A DNA stretch of 64,000 nt from Woeseiaceae bacterium (GCA_021773055.1 JAJFKV010000029.1:1-64000), one strand, 5' to 3'; shown: positions 1-7,766, counted from the first letter of the stretch. Program-made: numbers and translations. The notes: generated by a model from the sequence alone, not told the origin.

Positions 1-192
1 AACTGGGGAGCACGCGTGACCTGGACTGCGCCGAATCAGAATCTCAGTATTTCAGCGTGGGGTAAGAATCTCAATGAAGATATTGATATTGAGAACTTCG
101 GCCCGCCAAGTCCTTGCTGCGCCTCATTCGCGGCAGGTTTCCGTGGCAAGACCAGCTACGGAGTAACCGCAACTTACGATTTCGGTAGCTAG
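1..192 (+). CDS. TonB-dependent receptor, C-terminal end (partial)
   Basis: Only the last 63 codons lie in the window; the frame is open from the first base to a TAG stop. The peptide alternates polar and aromatic residues like membrane beta-strands, has a WGKNL turn and a GFRGK...YGV segment, and ends YGVTATYDFGS. This resembles the last strand of TonB-dependent receptors, where an aromatic residue near the C-terminus guides insertion by BAM. Such receptors use TonB energy to take up siderophores, vitamins or organic substrates across the outer membrane. An intrinsic terminator follows, so this gene ends its transcript. It may be the uptake receptor of the adjoining catabolic island, but that link is inference, and another outer-membrane barrel family is possible. 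Confidence 0.72.
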   Translation, partial: NWGARVTWTAPNQNLSISAWGKNLNEDIDIENFGPPSPCCASFAAGFRGKTSYGVTATYDFGS

Positions 193-225
193 TTGGCCAA
201 TTTCAAACCCGTAAGATCCAAAACG

Positions 226-256
226 AACGGTAGCCCTTTGTGGCTGCCGTTTTTTT
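226..256 (+). terminator. Rho-independent terminator after the receptor gene
   Basis: A ten-base-pair stem (AACGGTAGCC with GGCTGCCGTT, one G-T wobble) closes a six-base loop and runs into seven T residues. It lies 34 bases past the receptor stop codon in the correct orientation. It also lies inside the longest possible RidA reading frame, which argues that the RidA protein starts downstream of it. Confidence 0.88.
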
Positions 257-273
257 GTTGCTTGTTGGCACCA

Positions 274-717
274 ATGCTGGCGTCTGGGAACGACGGCAAC
301 GGCGTCCAGACCCTCAACCCGGAATCGCTTCCGGTACCCTTCAAGAATCGCTTCAGTCACGGCAAGTTTGTGCCCTCCGATGCCGAATGGCTTTACACGG
401 CGGGGCAAACAGGACGCGATGCTAACGGGCGGATAGGGGAAGGTATCGAGGAGCAAGCCGACTTCGCGATGCGTAATTTGTACAACATCGTTGTCGCCGC
501 GGGCATGTCGAGTGACGACGTCATCAAGATGACGATCTACTACCTCGATCCAGCACACCTGCCGATAATTGTAGCAGCCCGCAATCGATACTTCGGTGAG
601 GACTTCAGACCGGCCAGTACGGCAGTTGGGGTTGCCGCGCTAGCGAATCCTGCTTACTTGGTGGAAGTTGAATTGGTGGCCGCGAGATTGCCCGAGAACC
701 GGGCCAATACGCCGTAG
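274..717 (+). CDS. RidA/YER057c/UK114 family protein
   Basis: This is a small trimeric-fold protein of the RidA family, whose characterised members hydrolyse reactive enamine/imine intermediates to ketones and ammonia. The family pattern is visible: LYTAGQTGRD near residue 42, a central EQADFAMRNLYNIVVAAG helix, the DDVIKMTIYYLD strand, and a C-terminal RPASTAVGVAAL...VEVELVAA stretch. The frame is open back to a TTG at 193, which would add a hydrophobic segment resembling a signal peptide. That extension contains the preceding gene's terminator, so I chose the ATG at 274, although neither start has a convincing ribosome-binding site. Its 3' end overlaps the convergent MFS gene by 64 bases. 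In this island it may detoxify an imine made during substrate breakdown (inference). Confidence 0.78.
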   Translation: MLASGNDGNGVQTLNPESLPVPFKNRFSHGKFVPSDAEWLYTAGQTGRDANGRIGEGIEEQADFAMRNLYNIVVAAGMSSDDVIKMTIYYLDPAHLPIIVAARNRYFGEDFRPASTAVGVAALANPAYLVEVELVAARLPENRANTP

Positions 718-1943
718 AGTATAGCCAGCCCGAGTAACGCCATGCTGACGCTTCTCCAAATGGCAGTTGGGTCATCCGGATCAATAATCGGCTGTGCGAG
801 AATCGGCGCAGAGAACTGACCGACAAACATAGCGGTCGTGACCAGTCCTACGCCAAATCCGCGGCGTTTCGCTGCGACGATAGAGAGTATCCAGCTACTC
901 TGATTTGGCATGTACAGTCCAAAACCAATTCCCGCAAATACCATGCCGAGCAAAGCCGTCGCATACGTTGTTGCGGAGGCCACCACAAAATAGCCAGCGG
1001 CCATTGATAGATAAATCAGCGCGTAAATAGCGACGAAATTCAGGCGCGCCTTGAACTTGTGATAGATCAGCGAAGACAGTGCGCCGATCGTATTACCGAG
1101 TGCAATGGCGGCACCCATCTCAAAAGGTGTCGCCGAAAAGACGTTGCGTAGATAAAACGGTAGCTGCACCGGCGTTATGAAGAAAAATGCCGATGCCAGA
1201 AAAGCTGAGATGAAGACGTAAGACGCTGACAACATCGGAATGGACGGTGTATTGACGTCGGTTTGAGGCGTCTCCGGGCTTGTCTTCGGCAAACTTTCAC
1301 TTAGTGCGATAAAGCCACTTGGTACAATGACAAACGCGAGCAGATAAGCCAGAAACGGAGTTTGCCAGCTGGTGTTCGCAAGAAAGCCGCCCAATAGCAT
1401 GAAGATGACGCCGCCAAATTTCATCGCCGAACCTTGCCAGCCAATCACTCTGTTTCGTTCAGGGCCCTCATAATAATCGCCGACCATCGCGACTGTTGCT
1501 GTTTTGATTCCGGCGATCGACAGGCCTAGAACCGCACGCCCTACGAACATGAACAGGAAGCTGTCGGCGAAATATCCTGACGTTCCGGCTACGCCGAATA
1601 CGATCAGAGACACATTCAGCAAAGATTTGCGTCCGACGTTATCGCTGAGCCAGCCAACCAGTGGTGCACCGAGAATAATGAACAGGGCGGGAATTGAGAG
1701 AAGAATGAACTTCACCAGAAAAATAACACTGGCGTCGCCTGGCAAAATACTGATGGCCGTTAGAATCGCTCTTGCGAACGGCTCGTTCTGGGCGTTATCT
1801 GCAAACACCCGGGCGATTTGCGGCATTGCTGGCGAAGCCAGCGGTGTTGCCAGCAGGGCGATGGCTGTTGCGGCCAGAATGACAAATAGTCCATGAGCAC
1901 TAAGTTGTTGTTTTTGTGGACTAAGTTCAGATCGTTCTGACAT
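654..1943 (-). CDS. MFS transporter, 12-TM class
   Basis: A 429-residue polytopic protein with about twelve hydrophobic segments. It shows the loop 2-3 signature of the major facilitator superfamily (GWLSDNVGRKSLL, near residue 95) and a related RAVLGLSIAGIKTA segment in the following helices. MFS proteins are inner-membrane secondary transporters; the sequence does not reveal the substrate. The ATG chosen has AAAAGG eight bases upstream, whereas the longer frame back to 2054 runs through the promoter and operator. It is transcribed away from the M24 gene, with its -35 box overlapping the LacI-type operator, so it is probably repressed together with the catabolic genes. Importer of the island's substrate is the simplest role (inference). 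Confidence 0.85.
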   Translation of the reverse strand: MSERSELSPQKQQLSAHGLFVILAATAIALLATPLASPAMPQIARVFADNAQNEPFARAILTAISILPGDASVIFLVKFILLSIPALFIILGAPLVGWLSDNVGRKSLLNVSLIVFGVAGTSGYFADSFLFMFVGRAVLGLSIAGIKTATVAMVGDYYEGPERNRVIGWQGSAMKFGGVIFMLLGGFLANTSWQTPFLAYLLAFVIVPSGFIALSESLPKTSPETPQTDVNTPSIPMLSASYVFISAFLASAFFFITPVQLPFYLRNVFSATPFEMGAAIALGNTIGALSSLIYHKFKARLNFVAIYALIYLSMAAGYFVVASATTYATALLGMVFAGIGFGLYMPNQSSWILSIVAAKRRGFGVGLVTTAMFVGQFSAPILAQPIIDPDDPTAIWRSVSMALLGLAILYGVLARFSGNLAATNSTSTK

Positions 1944-1976
1944 TGTCGATGCCTTTTGCTCATTGGGTTTTGCTCG

Positions 1977-2005
1977 ACAATACGCGGCTATGGCATCATG
2001 TGCAA
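1977..2005 (-). promoter_or_regulatory. Predicted sigma-70 promoter of the MFS gene
   Basis: On the minus strand TTGCAC (-35) and TATTGT (-10) are separated by exactly 17 bases, and the predicted start site lies about 25 bases before the MFS start codon. Four to five of six positions match consensus in each box. The -35 box overlaps the LacI-type operator, consistent with repression by blocking polymerase. Confidence 0.55.
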
Positions 2006-2014
2006 ACGATTGCA
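2001..2014. promoter_or_regulatory. LacI-family operator, copy 1
   Basis: TGCAAACGATTGCA is an inverted repeat with a central CG and one mismatched pair, the architecture of LacI/GalR-family operators. An identical 14-mer occurs upstream of the dehydrogenase gene at 5153. It lies between the divergent MFS and M24 genes, just before the M24 ribosome-binding site. The likely ligand protein is the LacI-type regulator encoded at 3321-4349. Confidence 0.72.
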
Positions 2015-2025
2015 TGGAGATGAAA

Positions 2026-3327
2026 ATGACGTCGAAACTCGACGACCCAACCATTGTAAAACCGGAAGATATTGATCCGGGTCACGACTGGTCACGGGCA
2101 TTGCGGGCACCGGGTGCCATGAATGTCGACTTTGAAGAACGCATCAATTTTCGCCGGCTGCACGATTATCGGCTCGGGCGTTCGCGGATGGCATTGAAAA
2201 ATTCGGACCTCGGCTCCCTGCTGACTTTTGATAACAACAATATTCGTTACATCACAAGTACGGCTATTGGCGAGTGGGCACGCGACAAAATGTGCCGCTA
2301 TGCATTACTGGCCGGCGATGGTGACCCACACCTGTGGGACTTCGGATCGGCGGCGGCTCATCATAGAATCTATGCCCCATGGTTAAAGCCCTCGTGCTGT
2401 CACGCTGGCATGGTCGGATTGCGGGGAACGGTTTCGCCAGAGTCCGGCTTGATGGCGAAGGCGGCCGCCGAGATCAAGGATGTTCTGGAGCAAAACGGTG
2501 TCGCTCATTTGCCTGTAGGCGTCGATCTTTGTGAGCCAGCCATGCTGTTCGAGTTGCAAAAGGTCGGACTTGAGATCGTTGACGGTCAGCAAGTGATGCT
2601 GGACGCGCGCGAGATCAAGTCCATGGATGAGATCATGTTGCTCAACACAGCGGCGTCCATGGTTGACGGCGTGTATGACATGATTTTTGAAAAATTGCGT
2701 CCCGGCGTTCGTGAGTCAGACATCGTCGCGATGTCGAACAAAATGCTTTATGAAATGGGCTCTGACGACGTAGAAGCGATCAATGCCGTTGCCGGTGAAC
2801 GCTGCAGCCCGCACCCGCACAACTTTACGGATCGGCTGATTCGCCCAGGCGACCAGGCCTTTTTCGATATCATTCAGGCTTACATGGGATATCGAACCTG
2901 CTACTACCGCACCTTCAATGTTGGTCGGGCGACCGATCCACAACGTGATGCCTATAAGAAGGCGCGGGAGTGGATGGACAGTGCACTTGCGTTGGTGAAA
3001 CCTGGAGTTGGCACCGATCAAATCGCGAGGGTATTTCCGAAGGCCGAGGAGTTCGGATTCTCAAGTGAAATGGAAGCTTTCGCATTACAGTTTTGTCATG
3101 GGCTTGGCGTGGCGTTGCACGAGCGGCCGATCGTCAGTCGACTCGTCTCTTTGGAAGATCCACAAGAGATCAAGGAAGGCATGGTTTTCGCGCTGGAAAC
3201 CTACTGTCCCGCAAGCGATGGTTTTTCTGCGGCGAGAATCGAAGAAGAGGTGGTGGTTACCAACGACGGCTGCAGAGTGATAACCCTGTTCCCGGCCGAA
3301 GAATTGCCAATTGCCAATCCTTATTGA
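2026..3327 (+). CDS. M24 family (aminopeptidase P/prolidase/creatinase fold) protein with altered metal site
   Basis: A 433-residue pita-bread enzyme with an N-terminal creatinase-like domain (about 40-200) and a C-terminal M24 domain (about 210-425). Relatives are dinuclear-metal aminopeptidases P and prolidases, metal-free creatinases and the DMSP lyase DddP. Aligning the usual five ligands gives D281, then Cys at 292 where the second Asp is expected (spacing of 11 kept: GYRTCYYRTF instead of GYxSDxTRTF), H358 in CHGLG, E391 in ALETY and E406 in ARIEEE. One bridging Asp is therefore replaced, so ordinary dinuclear peptidase chemistry is doubtful. The start has GGAGA six bases upstream; a longer frame would begin within the operator. 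The stop overlaps the convergent lacI gene by 7 bases. The substrate is unknown. Confidence 0.82.
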   Translation: MTSKLDDPTIVKPEDIDPGHDWSRALRAPGAMNVDFEERINFRRLHDYRLGRSRMALKNSDLGSLLTFDNNNIRYITSTAIGEWARDKMCRYALLAGDGDPHLWDFGSAAAHHRIYAPWLKPSCCHAGMVGLRGTVSPESGLMAKAAAEIKDVLEQNGVAHLPVGVDLCEPAMLFELQKVGLEIVDGQQVMLDAREIKSMDEIMLLNTAASMVDGVYDMIFEKLRPGVRESDIVAMSNKMLYEMGSDDVEAINAVAGERCSPHPHNFTDRLIRPGDQAFFDIIQAYMGYRTCYYRTFNVGRATDPQRDAYKKAREWMDSALALVKPGVGTDQIARVFPKAEEFGFSSEMEAFALQFCHGLGVALHERPIVSRLVSLEDPQEIKEGMVFALETYCPASDGFSAARIEEEVVVTNDGCRVITLFPAEELPIANPY

Positions 3328-4349
3328 TTGCTTGGTTTAGCGGTAGATTCGCGGACGACTAATTGTGGATCCAGGGTTAGTGTTCTGGGAACCATCCCGG
3401 GGTCACGTATTTCTTCCAGCAAGGTCGACGCGGCCTTAACGCCCAGTTCGTCGTGCTGAATATGCAGCGTTGTCAGTGGCGGGGACAAGCGGTCCGAGAA
3501 AGGCATGTCATTAAAGCCCGTCACTGATATGTCCTGTGGGCAGGAAATTCCGCGCTCGGCCAGCGCGTCGTAACACCCCATTGCCAGCATGTCATTGGCC
3601 GCGATAACGGCGGTGAAAGGTCGGCTACTTTCCAAAATCAATCGCATGCCGTCGAGTCCGGCGGCCTCAGTAAATGCGGTACAACTTCGCATTAGATCTG
3701 CCTGTAGCTTGAATTTCCCCAGCCTCCCTTGCTGTTGAAAAGCCTGCAGACGCCCGGAACCGGTGGAGGTGTTTTCCGGGCCGCCAAGAAACGCAATGCG
3801 CTGATGGCCAAGACCAATGAGATGTGAAACCGCGAGCTGAATACCCAGTTCGTCGTTGTTCACAACTTCTGAGACATCCATTTCGTCCGTGGTGCGGTTA
3901 ACGAGGACGAGCGGCATGCGGTCTTCGAGACAAGCGGCTACCACCGAATCTTCGGTGTGTGCCGTCGCCAGAATCAGGCCATCGATATGTCGCGCCTTCA
4001 ATGAGTCGAATATCGCTTGCTCGCTTTTGGGGTTGTTGTCGGAGTCTGCCAGTAGCGCGATGTAACCTGCGGCGCTCAGGGTTCGCTCTATACCTCGCAC
4101 GACCGGTGGAAACACAGGGTTACTCAAATCGGGAATGATGACGCCAACTGTGTAGGACCTGCCGGTGCGCAAACCGGATGCGAGGGAGCTGCGTGAATAG
4201 CCAAGCTTCGCGGCGACTTGCTGCACGCGAGTCGCGACGTCTGCTGAAACCATCGAGCGGGTAGCCGGGTTCAGTACACGCGACACCGTGGATGGGTGCA
4301 CATTGGCGGCCGCCGCGACATCTTTAATATTTACCTTGGGTTTCGCCAT
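3321..4349 (-). CDS. LacI-family transcriptional regulator
   Basis: A 342-residue repressor. The N-terminal helix-turn-helix reads VNIKDVAAAANVHPSTVSRV (residues about 6-25) and is followed by the hinge helix, where SSLASGLRTGRS leads into TVGVIIPDLSNPVF at the start of the periplasmic-binding-protein-like sensor domain (about 66-335). Family members bind short palindromes with a central CG and release on binding a sugar or other small metabolite. Two identical such palindromes flank the neighbouring promoters at 2001 and 5153, making a local repressor role likely. It starts 5 bases after the tauE-like gene, so both are on one transcript that begins near the second operator and may be autoregulated. 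The effector is unknown. Confidence 0.92.
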   Translation of the reverse strand: MAKPKVNIKDVAAAANVHPSTVSRVLNPATRSMVSADVATRVQQVAAKLGYSRSSLASGLRTGRSYTVGVIIPDLSNPVFPPVVRGIERTLSAAGYIALLADSDNNPKSEQAIFDSLKARHIDGLILATAHTEDSVVAACLEDRMPLVLVNRTTDEMDVSEVVNNDELGIQLAVSHLIGLGHQRIAFLGGPENTSTGSGRLQAFQQQGRLGKFKLQADLMRSCTAFTEAAGLDGMRLILESSRPFTAVIAANDMLAMGCYDALAERGISCPQDISVTGFNDMPFSDRLSPPLTTLHIQHDELGVKAASTLLEEIRDPGMVPRTLTLDPQLVVRESTAKPSNQ

Positions 4350-4354
4350 AGCTG

Positions 4355-5107
4355 TTACAAGACATCCGCGATTAGTTTGATTTCCATGACAAGAAAGGTA
4401 AGCAGCAAGATCCGATTGAATACCTGGGTTGATATCCTCCCGGCCATCGATATGCCGATTTTCGTGAATAGCAATGTAGGGATCAACGCCGCGACGCTCA
4501 ATGCAAGCCTTTCGGGCGTAAACAGGTGGGTACCGAGTGCCGCGCTCATTTGCGCGACAGAAAAAACCAGGAATGTTGATGCAATCAGGAACGCATAGGC
4601 TTCGGGCTTGATTTTCGGATCGTGGAAATAGGGTGCGACGATATGCGCAGATATACCGGTGGCACCCTGAATGGTGCCGCCCGTCGCACCGACGAGCATT
4701 GCCGCGGCACCGCGAGCGCGAAATAACGGCGCCAACAGGTCACCCAGAAAATATTGAATCAGGTACAACGCCAACCAGGCGGCGAGAACCAGCTTCAACC
4801 AGCGGTCGTCGACCACAATCAGCAGAATCGTACCCATAATCCCGCCGATAAAACCGGCCAGGAGGAACAGCGAGTGCTCACGAAGCAATGCTGCGAATCG
4901 ACGGTGGCTTACTACCAGCCAGAGGTTGGCGCCGAGTCCGGGAATGATCATCAGCACAACAGCTTCTTCCACCGAAGTGATCATCGCGATTGCTGGAACC
5001 GCAAACAGTGGCAGTCCCAGGCCGGTCATGCCCTTGAAAAGGGCACCCAGCGAGATGGCCACCAGTACGGCCGCGACCAGCCACGGTCCTATTACACTCA
5101 AGTCCAA
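4355..5107 (-). CDS. TauE/SafE family permease
   Basis: A 250-residue membrane protein with about eight hydrophobic segments. The TauE/SafE pattern is visible as two related halves, GLFKGMTGLGLPLFAVPAI-like near residue 22 and VGATGGTIQGATGISAH near residue 140. Family members move small organic or sulfur-containing anions such as sulfite or sulfoacetate, usually outward. The start is TTG with AAGGA seven bases upstream. It heads a two-gene transcript with the LacI regulator and diverges from the dehydrogenase gene across the second operator. Placed in a catabolic island it may export an end product or import an acid; the sequence does not decide. Confidence 0.82.
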   Translation of the reverse strand: MDLSVIGPWLVAAVLVAISLGALFKGMTGLGLPLFAVPAIAMITSVEEAVVLMIIPGLGANLWLVVSHRRFAALLREHSLFLLAGFIGGIMGTILLIVVDDRWLKLVLAAWLALYLIQYFLGDLLAPLFRARGAAAMLVGATGGTIQGATGISAHIVAPYFHDPKIKPEAYAFLIASTFLVFSVAQMSAALGTHLFTPERLALSVAALIPTLLFTKIGISMAGRISTQVFNRILLLTFLVMEIKLIADVL

Positions 5108-5117
5108 CGGGTATTCC

Positions 5118-5147
5118 TTGCGTCAATTTATGATCAACCTATATAAT
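5118..5147 (+). promoter_or_regulatory. Predicted sigma-70 promoter of the dehydrogenase operon
   Basis: A perfect TATAAT (5142-5147) is preceded at 18 bases by TTGCGT. The LacI-type operator begins five bases after the -10 box, so a bound repressor would cover the expected transcription start. Confidence 0.6.
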
Positions 5148-5152
5148 CTTAA

Positions 5153-5166
5153 TGCAAACGATTGCA
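5153..5166. promoter_or_regulatory. LacI-family operator, copy 2
   Basis: TGCAAACGATTGCA is identical to the copy at 2001-2014. It sits in the intergenic space between the divergent tauE-like and dehydrogenase genes, immediately downstream of a TATAAT box, an ideal repression position. The identity of two 14-base sites 3 kb apart in intergenic DNA on either side of a lacI gene is the main support. Confidence 0.75.
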
Positions 5167-5184
5167 TAAAAACACAACGAACTT

Positions 5185-6150
5185 GTGAGCGACGATCATA
5201 TGGCTGGAAAAACTTCGAATAAACAGGATCTTAGCGATTACTCGATTGGCTGGATCGGCGCCGGGCGCATGGGTTATGCGATGGCAGGCCGATTGCTCCG
5301 GGCTGGCGCTGACGTTGCTGTCTACAATCGCACGCGTGCCAAAGCCGAACCGCTTGAAGCCGATGGTGCGGTACTCGTGGATCATCCCTCGGCACTCGCC
5401 GGGCGAGATATCGTATTTACGATGGTGTCCGGACCGGCCGACTTGAAGCAGGTGATTTGTGGGGAAAAAGGCTTGCTGAGTGAGGCGGTGACACCAAAAC
5501 TGGTCATCGACTGCTCAAGTGTTTCGGAGGAGGGATCTCAGGAGGTTCGCGACGCACTGGCAAAGAGAGGTTGCCAAATGCTGTCCTCACCTGTGAGCGG
5601 CAATGCGAAAGTAGTTGCTGCAGGCCGTCTAACCGTCGTTGTATCGGGCCCAAAAAATGCTTTCGACATGGCTGCGCCGTATCTCGAAGCGCTCGGCGAG
5701 GGCGTGACCTACGTCGGTGAGGGCGAACTCGCACGTATGGTGAAAATTTGTCACAACGTATTACTCGGCGTTGTCACACAGAGCCTGGCCGAGATAGCAG
5801 TACTTGCGGAGAAAGGCGGCGTGCCGCGCCATGCATTGCTCGGATTTATCAATAGCAGCGTCATGGGATCTGTTTTTTCAACCTACAAGACAGCAGCGAT
5901 GGTGAATCTCGACTGGACGCCGACATTTACGCCGTTGTTGTTGCGAAAAGATATGGACCTGGGATTGGCAGCAGCTGCCGGGCTCGGTGTGTCGATGGAA
6001 GTGGCAGAGACCACCCGGGATATGGTGCAACGATCGATTGATGCCGGCCACACCGATTGTGATTTTGCCATTTTGCTGGAGGAGCAGGCGAAAGCATCGG
6101 GATTGGATATTCAACCAGAAAATATTGAGGTCGACGACGGCCTGCATTAG
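5185..6150 (+). CDS. NAD(P)-dependent beta-hydroxyacid dehydrogenase (HIBADH/GarR family)
   Basis: A 321-residue oxidoreductase. The Rossmann fold begins IGWIGAGRMGYAMAGRLL (about 22-39) and is followed by NRTRAKAE, a phosphate or ribose contact. The substrate strand DCSSVSEEGSQEV and SSPVSGNAKVVAAGRLTV match family signature regions, and the catalytic-lysine helix is VKICHNVLLGV (K near 189). The C-terminal all-helical domain ends LLLRKDMDLGLAAA. Family members interconvert 3-hydroxy acids and semialdehydes (3-hydroxyisobutyrate, tartronate semialdehyde and similar). A GTG start at 5185 gives the frame shown; an ATG at 5200 is equally possible. It is the first gene of a plus-strand run with the amidohydrolase and molybdenum enzyme, just after the LacI-type operator. 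Confidence 0.88.
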   Translation: MSDDHMAGKTSNKQDLSDYSIGWIGAGRMGYAMAGRLLRAGADVAVYNRTRAKAEPLEADGAVLVDHPSALAGRDIVFTMVSGPADLKQVICGEKGLLSEAVTPKLVIDCSSVSEEGSQEVRDALAKRGCQMLSSPVSGNAKVVAAGRLTVVVSGPKNAFDMAAPYLEALGEGVTYVGEGELARMVKICHNVLLGVVTQSLAEIAVLAEKGGVPRHALLGFINSSVMGSVFSTYKTAAMVNLDWTPTFTPLLLRKDMDLGLAAAAGLGVSMEVAETTRDMVQRSIDAGHTDCDFAILLEEQAKASGLDIQPENIEVDDGLH

Positions 6151-6178
6151 GAATAAACAGTAAGGCAAAGGGGGTAAA

Positions 6179-7285
6179 GTGAAGCGCAGACGATTTCTAA
6201 AACAAACTGCATCGGTCGCTGGAATATCGTTCGTAGGCTGCGGACTTGGGGCGGTAACAGGGTGTTCAGAGGAAGCACACGGTGCACGCCGGCAGGTTTC
6301 GATCGGCGGCAAACGAATTCAGACCGTCGATATTCACTGCCACAGTTACGTCCACGACGTCTGGCCGTTAATAGAGGAACACGGAGATCTCAGCTACCTG
6401 GTGAGCGTTACGGACAATCCGATTCTGCGTAAGAAAATTGATATCAATAATGTTGATTTTCGCTTACAGCAAATGGACGAGCAGGGGATTGACGTGCAGG
6501 CTTTGAGTTTGCACGTCGGTCAATATCATTATTGGGCAGACCCTGATCTGGCGGCGAAGATCGTCGCCATACAAAACGAAAAAATCGCGGAGACCTGCGC
6601 GGCTCACCCGGAGCGTTTCGTTGGACTGGGCGCGGTTGCTTTGCAGCATCCGGAACTGGCCGTCAAACAAATGAAGTACGCGATTGATGAACTCGATATG
6701 CGCGGCTTCATGATTACTGGTTCAGTCAACGACGAAGAGTTGTCGGATCCAAAGTTTCATCCGTTCTGGGCTGCCGCTGAAGAGTTGGGCACGGTTATCT
6801 TCATCCACCCCCGAAATTTTCCGGCCGGGCAGTCACGCTTGAACGGTAACGGGAGGCTGGACAACGTGATCGGCAATCCGCTGGAGACGACAGTTGCGTT
6901 GTCACATCTGATTTACGAAGGCACGCTGGACAAGTTCCCGGGCGTGAAGATCTGTGCGGCTCACGGTGGTGGTTACCTGGCGTCTTACATCGGGCGTTCC
7001 GATCATTGCGTCGAGCACGCAGCAATGTTTTGTAAGGCGGTTGGCAAGTTGCCGAGCGAGTACCTGCGACAACTGTATTTTGATTCATTGTTATATACGA
7101 CGGAAAATCTGCGACATTTGATTGCGACTGTTGGCGCAGACCGGGTGGTAATTGGTACCGATTTTCCGTTTGCGATGGGGACGGCAGATTCCATCGACCA
7201 TGTATTGTCGGTCGATGGCCTGAGCACAGCCGAGCAGGCAGCGATACTGGGCGAGACAGCGGCAGAGCTGCTGGGCATCAGTTGA
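6179..7285 (+). CDS. Tat-signal amidohydrolase (amidohydrolase_2/ACMSD-like family)
   Basis: A 368-residue TIM-barrel metal enzyme of the amidohydrolase_2 group, which includes ACMSD-type decarboxylases and lactonase-like hydrolases. Visible ligand candidates are the HCH pair at H53/H55, H210 in FIHPRN, H262 in AAHGGG and D328 in GTDFPF. The N-terminus carries a twin-arginine signal (RRRFLK) and a hydrophobic segment ending VTGC, a plausible lipobox. The mature enzyme may therefore be a lipoprotein facing the periplasm, unusual for this family. The GTG start has AAGGGGG five bases upstream. It lies 28 bases after the dehydrogenase and 7 before the iron-sulfur subunit, so it is probably cotranscribed. 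Decarboxylase and hydrolase activities cannot be told apart from sequence. Confidence 0.85.
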   Translation: MKRRRFLKQTASVAGISFVGCGLGAVTGCSEEAHGARRQVSIGGKRIQTVDIHCHSYVHDVWPLIEEHGDLSYLVSVTDNPILRKKIDINNVDFRLQQMDEQGIDVQALSLHVGQYHYWADPDLAAKIVAIQNEKIAETCAAHPERFVGLGAVALQHPELAVKQMKYAIDELDMRGFMITGSVNDEELSDPKFHPFWAAAEELGTVIFIHPRNFPAGQSRLNGNGRLDNVIGNPLETTVALSHLIYEGTLDKFPGVKICAAHGGGYLASYIGRSDHCVEHAAMFCKAVGKLPSEYLRQLYFDSLLYTTENLRHLIATVGADRVVIGTDFPFAMGTADSIDHVLSVDGLSTAEQAAILGETAAELLGIS

Positions 7286-7292
7286 GAGCGGC

Positions 7293-7766
7293 ATGAGCAT
7301 CAGGTTCACACTGAACGGAAAGGTCGTTGCCGTAGATGTTGAGCCAGGCACGGCGTTACTTGAGGTATTACGCAACGACCTCGAGCTGAACGGCCCGAAG
7401 TTCGGCTGCGGTCTTGCTCAATGTGGCGCCTGCGCAGTTCTTCTGGATGGCGTTTCAATTCGCTCCTGTGTGACGCCGGTGTCGATCGCCGCAGGCAAGC
7501 ACCTGACGACAGTCGAGGGACTCGGGGACGAGAAAAAACCACACCCGCTACAGTCAGCGTTTATCGCCGAACAGGCGATGCAATGTGGTTACTGCGCGAG
7601 TGGCATCATGACCACGGCTGCAGCACTGCTCACGAGCAACGAATCACCGACCCGAGATGAGATTCGCAACGCGCTGTCGGGCCACTTGTGTCGCTGTGGT
7701 GCACAAGCACGGATGATCCGGGCAATCGAGCGTGCGGCTCTTGCGATGAACGGAGATGACGAATGA
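7293..7766 (+). CDS. Molybdenum hydroxylase [2Fe-2S] small subunit
   Basis: A 157-residue electron-transfer subunit of the xanthine dehydrogenase family. The N-terminal plant-type ferredoxin domain has Cys39, 44, 47 (GCGLAQCGACAV) and a fourth Cys in IRSC. The C-terminal helical domain has CGYCASG and HLCRCG for the second cluster, next to the molybdenum cofactor. It is the usual length for two-subunit enzymes such as isoquinoline 1-oxidoreductase or nicotinate dehydrogenase. It has no export signal, so it probably travels folded with the Tat-signal large subunit. Its stop overlaps the large-subunit start by four bases (ATGA), indicating translational coupling. No FAD subunit is encoded nearby, so electrons probably leave to a cytochrome or other periplasmic acceptor. 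Confidence 0.93.
   Translation: MSIRFTLNGKVVAVDVEPGTALLEVLRNDLELNGPKFGCGLAQCGACAVLLDGVSIRSCVTPVSIAAGKHLTTVEGLGDEKKPHPLQSAFIAEQAMQCGYCASGIMTTAAALLTSNESPTRDEIRNALSGHLCRCGAQARMIRAIERAALAMNGDDE

Noticed and set aside
2026-3327. Assigning the M24 protein as DMSP lyase DddP
   Set aside because: It shares the fold and general layout, but the DddP metal pattern (FDTD followed by a later Asp) is not present, the second Asp is Cys here, and no other DMSP genes adjoin it.
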